A stretch of 64,000 nt of DNA from Branchiostoma floridae (taxonomy: Eukaryota; Chordata; Leptocardii; Amphioxiformes; Branchiostomatidae). The notes under the pieces were generated by a model. That model had not been told where the DNA came from, searched no databases, and was given only the letters and a program-made list of their open reading frames with translations. The position numbers and the translations under genes were made by a program. Positions 1 through 11,600 of the stretch are shown here, in pieces; position 1 is the stretch's first letter, and each line of letters begins with the position of its first letter. The stretch spans positions 8,433,847-8,497,846 of the forward strand of contig NC_049986.1 of assembly GCF_000003815.2 (NCBI RefSeq), written 5' to 3'.

Positions 1-5
1 TACAC

Positions 6-129
6 GGCACGAAAACTGATATTTAAGCATGCGTAAGCCTAACTTAAAAGGATACTTAGATGCTACTCTAGTGCATTGAGGTGTCCTTAACGTTAGGTTT
101 AAGCGTGCTTAAATATCAGTTTTCGTGCC
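6..129. mobile_element. Short foldback MITE-like element
   Basis: The first ~49 bases (ggcacgaaaactgatattta...) return as an inverted copy ending at 129 (...taaatatcagttttcgtgcc). The arms are roughly 85 percent alike with a short centre. There is no coding capacity. Confidence 0.7.
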
Positions 130-519
130 CTGAGATATAGTCAAAGCAATCTTTGGTTTTCCATGATTTGACTTTTGCTTTAATGTACATAGCAAAATAG
201 TTTACTATCGCAATCCTGTCAGTGAAATAGTTTGATTTTGAGAGTTAATTTTTTCTGGCGTGGAAAAATTGGTTTATGTTTTTGTTGTACAGTCCTGTGA
301 TCGTAAAATTGTCCCTGATATTGGGTCACTTAAAAGAATCTGCTGTGGTTTGAATCAAGAGACATATCGTTATTTGTTACTTTGTTGTGGTGCACTGAGA
401 GCAACAAAATAAACGTACAAGACAAGAGGTTTTGTGTACGAGTCAGTTCATCAAGTTCTGAACAAGAGAATCAAACATGTTCCATGTTAGAAGGCCCAAA
501 TGCTTTGATGGCTCGAGAC

Positions 520-926
520 TAGGGGTGGGTACCGGTACAGAAAAGTCAGGTCCGGTTTCAGGTCCAGAGGATCAGGTCTAGGTCTAGGTCCGGACCTGAA
601 CCTGAATCAGTATGTGAGAACTTGTGAATGGACGATACTCAAAACAATGTTCCTTTTCACTACAAAGAAATCTGTTTGTGGAGTATTCAAATGTAACTGC
701 CTCTGTACAATTGACAGTAAAACTTGGAAGAAATGACTATAGACTTTACTTTGTTCTTGTTATTTTCCTTGACTGGTAAGCCCCGAACCGTGCGAATGCC
801 TGATCATATAATCTGTTCATTTTCCAATAGGTCCAACATCCGGTCTACCAAATGTTTTCAGGTCCGGTTTTTCTGAACCAGTCTAATAAGAAAAGAAAAA
901 CGGTTTTGTACCGGTACCCACCCCTA
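520..926. mobile_element. hAT-like non-autonomous element, taggggtgggtaccggtac ends
   Basis: The element has perfect 19-bp terminal inverted repeats (taggggtgggtaccggtac / its complement). It is flanked by an 8-bp near-identical target duplication (ctcgagac / gtcgagac). Its interior is rich in aggtccgg-type motifs and has no ORF. A second, altered copy lies at 50753-51181. The ends and TSD length fit the hAT superfamily. Confidence 0.8.
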
Positions 927-1277
927 GTCGAGACCTAACTGAATGTTGGTCCATATTAGAAGTAAATAACCTACAGAGAATGAAACTTTGCTTTAAAAAT
1001 GCACAATATAGTCGTTTATTGTCTCCATTGGATAACACTTCCACTGTGCATAAAACCTCAAACTAGTGAAAAACGACATCAGTAGTTTGACAACAAATTC
1101 CATACTGATATATCTAGCCATTTTTACACGTTTTTACACAGAACTCATGGTTTCGGAGACCACAGTGTGTACAATGGTGAGAAAAAAACTTACAGCAGGT
1201 TTACAGTAAAAGTTATGCACTATACAAATGTTCACTGCAAAGATTATACACCTTTCGAAGATGTTTCAAAATTATCC

Positions 1278-1316
1278 ATTTTTGGCGACGCCTCAGGGGC
1301 GGAGGCATTCTTTATT
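1278..1316 (+). repeat. Terminus of a dispersed repeat (atttttggcgacgcctc)
   Basis: The sequence atttttggcgacgcctc followed by ggaggcattctttat also occurs at 22228-22265. The 17-base core occurs, inverted, at 23147-23163 and 38859-38876. Confidence 0.6.
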
Positions 1317-2283
1317 TTTACTGTGGCTTAAAATCGTCCTCTTGTTGCATTTTCTCTTGTACTGTGTGAAAATCTATCTCTTTGATATTTACATTAATCA
1401 CAGATATCGTTAAATTGGATGGGGCACACATAACCTCCTTGAGCATTGTTTTAAGTTACCAAGACGTCATCTTGGATATCAAAAGTCATCCCATTTATTC
1501 GAGAACAAACCTGGACAATATTTTAGGATATTCCGGCCTTGGAAGACATGGCACACATAAAGTTTGCTGATTCAGTTCCTAAAATCAAAAAGTGAAAAAC
1601 AAAGGTTCCTGAAACGTTGATCAGAAGTTGTGACGCAACGCGACATTATTGCATTTTAGGGGGGTATGAATATGATCAACCCGCATGCAACAAATACCTT
1701 CTACAGTGAATACTTAAAAACATTATGTATATATATAAAATAGATATATGCAAACAGTGTACACTTTATACAATACTATTCAAGACCTTGCTTGACAAAA
1801 CAGGTTGTGAGGAACACAATGTCAAAGATGAACAATAACACATTATCATAATCATCATTTTTGTGTCAGCACAAATGTATGGAATATGTTAAACATGTTT
1901 TAAATATGAAAGAATACTGAGAATGGTGGCGATGTTAAATGTGTGCACATTTCACATTTAGTACAATATTTTCTGTACAACCCTGCACCCCCCCTTCCAG
2001 GACACAAATGGAATCTTCTGGACGGACATGTTGATATTGTGTTGAGAAGTTGCAAATCACAAAGCTTGCTCCTGAAAAAGAAAAAAGGAAAATGTTGCTA
2101 AATAGTTATTCATATATTGAGAAGTCACACGATTATGTACAATGTAAAGTGATGCCGGTTTTCAATGCACTTAGCTCAACATCAAAAATCTGTATCTGTA
2201 TAACCCATATAACCCTCCTTTGGCGTAACACACCAGCTAGCTTATTAATCCAGACTAATCTTATTTGTATTTTGAATTCATAA

Positions 2284-2606
2284 CCCAGAGGTTCTGGATT
2301 CAAATCTATTAATGCGCCACCGAATTTGTGCCCTTGGAAAATACACTTTACACGACTTTCCTCGCTTCACTCAGATGATAATGAGTACCTAGTTCCCCGG
2401 ATAGGATGTTAAATGGAGGTCCTGTGTTTGAGGAGAGCCACACCTTCAGCATGCTAAAGAACCCATCGCACTTATTGAAAAGAGTATGGGTTCTTCCCCA
2501 TGTGGATCAAATAAATCTATCCGGATATACAGCTTGTACTTTTCAGTACAAACCTGGTGTGTAATGCCCTAAGGTGGTTTACCAGGTATGCAAAACAAAC
2601 AAACAA
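2284..2606 (+). mobile_element. tRNA-derived SINE (3' UTR of the acidic gene)
   Basis: It contains a B-box-like ggattcaaatc near 2293, a body with the block taaagaacccatcgcactt and aaaagagtatggg, and an (aaac)n tail near 2587-2606. The body block recurs, inverted, at 8700-8972. It sits about 45 bp 3' of the acidic gene's stop codon, so it lies in the 3' UTR. Confidence 0.6.
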
Positions 2607-2649
2607 ACGAAACAAAGACTTTGCATTGTAAAAGTCCACTTACAGGGTT

Positions 2650-5600
2650 TCATTCAGCAGCGGGAGTGTCTGTGGGTTTCTCCTCTGTAGCTTCTGCAGG
2701 TTTGTCTTCTGGTGTCACTGTGGGACAAACAGTCAAACAATTAGCACCTGTCAGTCATTGTGCAAATGGTGTAGCACATGGAGCTTGTTTGATTCCAATT
2801 GGCCATTACTGTAAACCATGCAATATTTGCAGTGAGTGGTTTCAAGTACCAGGCACAACACACTGCAAACATGTGCTCTGGTTTACTACTGTGCTACTGC
2901 AAACTTAAAGCACCACAGATTTTCCTTTCCTACTCCAAAATCAAGTTAAAATGATCTCATCCATTAACATTGATAGGAAATAGATTCTAAGCAAAGTACT
3001 GATTGAAGAAGAACTCAGTGAATACAGGCAGTTTTGAACAAAATGATTTTGCTGTTTTTAAACTGTAGAGAATCCCAATTGACAACTATGCTACAACATA
3101 CCTTCAGCTGCAGGTGCTTCTTCTGCAGGTGCCTCAGCTGCAGGTGCCTCAGCAGCAGGTGCCTCTTCCTGAGTCTCAGCAGGTGCCTCCGTAGGCTCTG
3201 CTGGCTTCTCTGCTTCACCTGTTTCTTCAGACTTGGGGGTTTCTTCTGCAGGTGCCTCTGCTGCAGGTGCTTCTGCAGGTGCTTCCTCAGCAGGTGCCTC
3301 AGCTGCAGGTGCCTCTTCTGCAGGTGCCTCAACAGCAGGCTCTTCAGCTGGAGTTTCCTCCTGTAATAAAAACATTCAGCCTTAGATCACAAGCAGGTAC
3401 AGGCCCTTTGCAAAATCCGCCTCTTTACTGTAACTTAAAACCTTGAAGAAGAGATCAACTGCCATCGACAGTTCAATCTGTGTGTCACTCATTTGATTCC
3501 TTGTTTTCCCTGCTTTACAAATTCTGCTATTGGTTCAATGAGGTGCAATTGTGACAAAACTGCAACAATGTGAAGGAAAAACATCCATTACATTTCCAAC
3601 CAGTGCTGAAGGAGGCGATTGCTGTTCACCCCTAAACGTGTGTAAAGTGATCCAAAACTTGGCATGTTCCTGTGAAGTTAGTACTACCTGTGGTTCTTCA
3701 GGTTCTTGAAGCCCTGCTATCTCATCAGTGTACTGACCATGAGTTTCATCCTCCTCAAAGGTATCGTCATCAATGCTGTCATAAGTCTCCTGTTACAATT
3801 CAACATTCTTCATTTCTTGTTGATTTTATACACTGTATGCGTCAGTTAGGACTGTGCAGTTCACACACTGTGGCTATATGATACTGAATTTTTTTTTTAA
3901 ATTTTGAATACATTTAATTGAAGTAATTATGATATTTTGGGTTGTAATATTCCTGAGTATGGTAGGGGAGGTAAAACTAGATGTGCATCTGTGCTTGCAA
4001 GAGGACCTGGTCAACTGCTATGCCCTTGACACCAGCTATTGAACATCTACTGAATGTATAATTAAATCTTGACTAGAAAGGTGGTTTGGGGACATTGATG
4101 TAGTGTCAGTCTGAGCTCCTACCTGTGCAGGTGTTTCCTCTGGCTTGGGTTCTTCTGCAGCTGGGGCTTCCTCTGGGGCTGATTCAGCTGGTTCTGGGGC
4201 AGTTTCAGCCGGTTCTGGGGCAGTTTCAGCCGGTTCTGGGGCAGTTTCAGCCGGTTCTGGGGCAGTTTCAGCCGGTTCTGGGGCAGTTTCAGCTGGTTCT
4301 GGAGCAGCTTCAGCTGGCTCTTCAGCAGGTTTACTACTTTCATCTGCACATTGGACAAGCAGGAACAATCATAAGACTACAAGCTAAAGTCAGCACAACA
4401 CAACATAAAACAACAACATACATTGCGACAGAAAAAAAACAATAACAACAACAACATGTAAACTGAGCAAACAAAAACCCTAGCCAATTCAAACAACATT
4501 ATAGTTTCTCCATCACTCCTAACATTAAAGACCCTGCAATATTCCTATATGTGATTTCATCAAGTAGCTATATAAGGCTGTGTAAAGACGATCTAGGCTG
4601 GAGCTTGGGAATGAAACTCATTACACAGAAACACTAGCGGACGACTAATTCAAAATTGATGACTAATCGTTGTGAACAAAGCTGGCTACTTATCATGGGT
4701 TTCATCCCTGACTAAGTGCCTACCTTCCTGCACTACCGGCATGTTCATGTCATTCAGTGCTGGGTCAGGATTGGACTCGCAGCCCTCGATCACCATGCAC
4801 ATGTTGGAGCCTAGGTCCATAACGACCGTGCCTCTCCTGTCTACCACCTCCTTCATACGCTTCTCGTCTGAGATGTCTAAGTCTGATTCTTCCTCCTGTT
4901 CTGTGCTAGCTGCCTGATCTAACATTGCTTTATCACTAACTGTCTGACCTGATGCGGCTACATCCTGGCTAGTTTTCTTCTCAACCTTTTTCTCAGATTC
5001 TGCGTCGTCATCCCCGATTGCTTCTTCGATCGTCATCACCGATGCCATTCTGCTGTCCTCCCTCTCAATTCCTTCAAGTGACTGGGAAGTGACAGACCGG
5101 ATCTCAAGTCCCGAGGAGGACTTCTTACTTTGTGATGAGGCGGACCTCTTCAGTGACAACTTGGACAGGATCCTCTGAAAGGATGATGACTTGGAGGCTT
5201 TAGCTGAGGCGACTTCTGTTGTGGAAGCCTTCTGTGATGTCTTTCCACCGACGGATGTTTTAGATGATTTTGAGCCAGCGCCAACGCTCTTCACACTTGT
5301 CTTACTTGCAGACTTCACACTTGTCTTGCTGGCGGATTTATTGGCATTGTCTTGCTGTGCAGCCTTCTGCTCAGCGGCTTCAATTTCCCTGTCGCTGGCC
5401 ACTTTCTGCAGCTTCTGGCTGACCTCAAGCAGCTGTTGGTCGACCTTTGTTTCACTCTGGCTGATTTCCACACTGGCTTTGCTAGGCTGGTCTGCCTCGG
5501 TTGTCAGGGCTGTTTTACTGGCTGGACCCGACTTCATGATGTGCTCAATCATCTGTTCTATCTTCTCGCCTGAAGTCTGGCCACTCACCTCCTTGCCTGC

Positions 5601-8600
5601 TGTCTTGGTTTCTTCTTGCTCTTCAGATGACCTTGCAACATCAGTTCCTTCTTCTTCAACCTGCTCAGTTGCTAACCCATCCTTCCCCTCTATCTCACTG
5701 CCTATATCCTCTGCTTTGTCACTGGCTGACTGATCTGGCACCTGATTGGCTGTATCACCTTCACCAAGCTCTTTCTGATTGGCTGGCTCTACTTCCCTAT
5801 CTTCCTCCTGATTGGCTACCTCACCCTCTCCTGGCTTTTTCTGACTGGCTGGCTGATCTTGAGTGTCTGTCTGACTGGCTACCTTGTTCCCTGACTGTTC
5901 TTCCTGAGTGTTTGCCTCAGACTTACCCTGTTCTTGTGCGTCTTCTGGTTTTGTTTCTGGTTCTGTTACTGGTACCTCTGTTGGGGCTTCGGTTTCTGTG
6001 ACGGGAGCCTCTTCTGGTTTCCCGAGTTCCACTGCCTCTATCTTCTGTACTTCTGGAGTAGGGCTGGGTGGACTTCCTTCTGGCTCTCCTCTTGAGGCAT
6101 CACCATTAGGCTTAGATGCTACTATTAAAGGTAAAAAATCTGTCAATTTTGTATCTCAAACACAGTAGAAAATGGAGTGAACTTCATTTTAGATTTTTAC
6201 AATGTATGTTAATGATAGAAATATCCTATTGACAAACAGACGATTGTCAAAGCCAACATTTTCACTGTTACCAAGAAGCAACAACAACTACAAAACTTCA
6301 AGACAGACAAACAAAACATGTAGGACTGAACCTCAATTTAGAAAAAACAATTTTGCTTGTACCTGTTACACTATTTGGTCTACTGGTTGGTTTCACTACT
6401 GCAGTTTCGCGTTCTGTTGCTGATGCTGATCGCTGCGTCCTGACAGGGGGCGCTTCTTCTTCCATCTTCTTTGCTGAGATATCCTGGGGCAGGATTGGAA
6501 ATAACAAGGTTAAGTTTTGTTAACAGTTCACTTTTCAGAGTATCATACTTCCCTTCCTCCCTCCTGATTGGCTATCTCAACCCCAACAGGTTCTTTCTGA
6601 TTGGCTGGTTAGGATACTTCCCCATCCCCATCTCCTTCCTGAATGGCTACCTCATCCTCAAAAGGTTCTATCTGATTGGCAGGCACTACCTCCCTACCCC
6701 CTTCCTGATTGGATATCTCAACCTAAACAGGCTCTTCTGATTGGCTGGGTGGTAATTCAATTAAATAATGCTAACTCTGCAGTATGGATGGAAGTGTACC
6801 CAACATACAATAATTCAGCACCAGGGTCAGTACCAGACAATTGTATAAACCATTGGCTGCCTTCTTCATGAAGGCAAGAGAAATGAAAGCAATTGTAGGT
6901 TTATACCTTTTAGGCTTATTGTAGATAGATAAAACTTTGAGACGATACCAAACTTCAGGAGTTTCCTCATTTATCTATCTTAAAACAAATGGCACTTGTG
7001 ATATGAGTTGTAGATGTACCCAACATAAATTTGCCCCCCCCCCATCCAATGTTAATCTCAAGACTCTTTTGTTGATTTCTTCGGTTGAGTCTAGCTTGAA
7101 TGTCTACTACCCACGCAAGCCCTTCAAAATCAGGTTTCATTGTTTGGTTTCCCGTCAACCAAAAGCCCAAGAATGTGTAGTCTAGAATTTTTCAAGTGGC
7201 ACCGGGGACTGTTATGCGTAAACAAAATTCCTCGTCTGCCAGTTACATTTCAAAGGCATTTATAATCGGTGCCCTGTGTGCGTGTGTAATTTGTAACTAC
7301 ATCATTCTGTGCGTATGAGCGTCATCTACGTCACTCTATTGAAGCAATCATTTACATGCAATTAGTAGCGACAGCACGACATATTTTGCCAACAAATTGA
7401 CGGTCTTCTCGGAAACGGCGGGCTTTGGTCGAAAAACAGATTAATCATTGGCTGTGTAGCTTTTCAAGGCAGATGACATGGTCAATACAGAGTGTATGAA
7501 AAATAACTTAGCCATCATCTGATAGTGCTTTGGACAGTGTTTCTTCTAAAGAAATTACCACCACTAAGAGGCGGGTGCTTTGGGGCTACTGTAAATTCAG
7601 TAATTTTTGCGGGGCTTAATTTTGCCAGAGGAAAGAAGGAGGTTATTGAGGTGTTTACAGTTCATGGTCAAACAATTCAGTATTACAGCCATGGCTAGTT
7701 GGGCTACCTTGGCTGCCTGCAATGCCAGCCAAACGAATAAATGAATATCTTTTTTACAGCAGAATAACGAAAGAAATATTTACAGTTTTCTTTTTGCAAT
7801 AAGAGTTCCTAGCAAAAACTGTATAACCACAAACATTTCAAAATTTACAACTTTTTTCTTGCACTGTTGTTCACTTAAACAAAACAACAAAAATTACAGA
7901 AGATTTGGACCGTGGATGTTTCAATTCAGTTCCTGCTATTAGGTTCAGCAACATGATTCCCTCATCGTGACAGTTTCAGACAAATTGAGACACAATTATG
8001 GAAATCTATCCCCCAAATAACCCTAAATAACCTTAATCTTATATAACTATCAACTAGATAAATTACATTCTGGTTGTGTCCCAGCATTAAGAGATAGAGT
8101 CTTGCCATATCGCGCAGGGAAGTGCTAAAATAATGGCTAATCAATGTTCAACGGATGTTATGTTATAATAATCTTTTGCATTGGACGATGATCAGACGCA
8201 CTTACTACAACCAGATTTCATTGTTTTATCTCTTATCATTTATCAGATCTTTATAGTATGATATTCATATTGTCGGAGTACGCAATAGTGCAGTACAACT
8301 GTCCTTCATAATAATACTACATTCTACATGTAGGTCATATTATGTAAATATGTCTATATTAGCCACTACAGCTAATAAACTCAATGCAATTTGTCTTCCA
8401 CCGTTGATGGATTATGTTTTGCAATTATGTAAATTGCATTTTAGTCTATGATTTGATGTGTAAAGCACAATGTGATTAGGTCCGGATCTAATTTGGTGTT
8501 GTAGCCAAAAGGCATCAGATATTTTGCTGTTTCCGGGCTTTTTTCCCCCTAAAATCTACTATCTGAGGAAAACAAATGATTTTTAAAAAGTACAGCATGC

Positions 8601-11600
8601 TAAGTATTGGCCATAGACGGAAAATGTGTTCAAGTTTTGATTTTTGTTTAATTGTTTTGCATTACCAGTTTTGTAGCCAGAATTTACACAATGTACAAGA
8701 CAAGACTGTAAGGTTTGGTCCACCCTTACTCTTTTCTACAAGCGTGATGGGTTCTTTAATGTGCCTAAGGTGTGGCAAGCTTGGGATTTCCGGCTTTAGG
8801 TCTTATCTACAAGGATGTCCCTAACCGAGAGAGGAAATACCGGTACTAGTAGGTTATAAATTAGGGTGCCTTTCTCATGAGCACAACATAGGGGCCTGCC
8901 TAGGGATTCAAACCCTGTTAGATTTGAAGTCAACAACTGACCACGAGACCACCTTGCCACCTGTTGTTCTGTTTAAGAGAATGTAGCTGTGACCCCTGAC
9001 CCTGTGTATGACCCCTGACCAGGGCTCTAGCCAGCTCGACATTTTTTTCCGTCAGCCAATTCCCATTGTCGCAAAGTTGACGGATTGGTTTTAAAATTTT
9101 TCCGTCACACGCAGCAAATTTCCGTCAATTGACGGAAAAACGGAGGCTGGCTAGAGCCCTGCCCCTGACCCTGTGTACGTACCTCTGCCTGCTGTGCCGC
9201 TCTCTCCTGTCTGTCCTTGACGCCATCTTCTCTCCTCTCCGCCGCGTCTTGCCGACCGTTCGCTTCTACTAGCAACGTCTTCTGAGGAGCTGTTGCAACT
9301 GGAAAACATACAGAACATTATAAGTTAACCCTTGATGTGTTAAAGGCTTGGTGTTTGTGCAATCAGGTCTTTATTTGCATGATCAATCAATATTTCTGTT
9401 TCTGAACCTTACTTATATTTGTTGCATGTTTGAGAGTCCTATCAGGCAATGCAGCGAATTTATCAAGTCTAAGTCATGATACTTCTAAGGTTAATGACAT
9501 CTTCATTTACAGAATAGTTTCTCTCTGTCTCATTTACATTTGTCACATGTTTGAGAGTCCTATCATGGAATGCTACAGATTTACATGTATTGAGTTTGAA
9601 TCACGATCATCATAATTTTAAGGTTGATGACTCATTGATATGTGATATCTTCTTCCTTACACTTCTTTTTTTCTTAAACCAACATTTTTGCTTGTATGCA
9701 TAATGTATCTGTTAAGCGTACTATGATAACCTGCAACTGCAATGTGGCAAATCTAAACACAACAATCCTGTATATTTGCAGGGTCAGTAAGTACTAATGA
9801 AGTTCATAGTATGCTCATGAAATAGAGGGTATGTGGCAACTATAATACAGCATAATTTTTAGAGAACTTCAAAGCGTAGAAGCGTTGAAGATAGGGCAAT
9901 CGGACAAGACTTAATAGACATCTAAGATGCTGCTTTTTTATCCAGTTAAGTCCCAAAGGGACCTGACTACAAACTCAATGAACTAGAATTTCTTACCTAA
10001 TAGTGTATTTGACATAACTAGGTCATAGAGGCTTTTAGACATTAGGCCCACTTTTCTTACATTGATAGTAGATTAGGCAGACAGTATAGGACCCATTATG
10101 TTACTGTCACTGATGTTCACCTGTTGGCAATATTCACCTTTGTTGACTTTGATGTGCCATAATAGGAGATATGAAATATTAATGTGCCAACCACTGTGTG
10201 TTCTTTTCCTTTGTATTGCCTGATTGTTGGTAAGTTAACCCTATTGTGCACTACCGTGCATTTGGGTCACTTGCTGATCCCAAAAGTGCATTATGCCTTT
10301 TTTTCGGGCAAGGAGTTTCAACACATTAATTAGTAGTCTTCTAAATCATACTGTAACAACTAAAACTGTAGAAAATATATACAAAATCATACTCATTCTT
10401 ATATAGACAGGCCATCACTAGACAGTTAGTAAATAATGACTTTTCCCTGTTTAGAATGCCCCAGAAAAGACAAAAAACTACCAAAACCAATATAGGATTT
10501 TCAATAAGCCTATATCCTATAGAAAGAAATATCCCACGTAATCAGCTGCTATATAAAAAGATTTACACATCCAATTCCTATAGCCCTTAAATTCAATCCT
10601 CTTGCCTAAGTGGTTTACCCACAAGAAAACCTGATATACTGCGCCCGGTGGCATAAATCCGAAATGATCCAGTTCTGTCAAAATAGCCTATAGACGGGCG
10701 TTCCCGCGAGACAGGATAAATGGCAGGTGGGCTGCTGTTGCTCGGGTAATGAAGTAAATAAACACTTGTTTCCTACGAGCAAATTTGGGGGAGACAATGG
10801 TTCGGCATTTAGTGCACCCCCCGGGGCACAACAGCGGGGGGTGGTTGGGTCACCTGTCGGGGTTACTAAGAAATAAAACCTAAGATGTGGTTGCTGGATT
10901 TTCTCATGGTTTTTAGACTATAGAAATGTCACTAAGAAAATGAGATGAAGTAACAGAATTAAAACAAGCCAAGGGGTGTATTGGTTACCAGGAATTGTTG
11001 CAAACCAAAACAATTTGATTTTAAAGAAAAAAACAGTTAGCGAGATGAAGTAATATTATATATTATGTAACAGAATTATGGAAATAAGCTGTAGCTGTAT
11101 TTGTATCTAGTATGAATTGTTGCAAACCAAAAAAATTTGCTTTTAAAGAAAACATCAGGTAGTCTATGCAAAAGCAGAACCGATCAAAGTCGACCGTGCC
11201 TGTGAAAGTACAGTCTATGGTAGAGCATTTGTCTCAATCAATGTTTTTTGTATAGTTATGAGCACATACAGACTTTGGTTTGGTTGCAACTATCATACAA
11301 TTGTACTTATTATTATGAGCTCTTAAACGTAATAAGCCATCTCGACATTCTTTAACAAAGAGAGTCGGTGACATTCAGAATGCAAAATCATCTATAGATA
11401 ATTTCTATACCACATATTGGACTGAAGCTATCAAAAACATGCATGTTTTTTTTAGTTGTTTTTTTTAGAACATCCCTACCTGTGAAACTTTTTGGTGGCA
11501 TCCTATAGATGTTAAAATGGAACAGGTGAGTCACAGGGCCAGTTCTGTAATTGCTCTAATTCCATTTTCCCCAATCCTATTACTGTATTATCCCCTGCAT

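Noticed and set aside
5191-6168. Plus-strand frames opposite the large acidic exon
   Set aside because: They are antisense shadows of exon 5, which has splice sites and phase support on minus.
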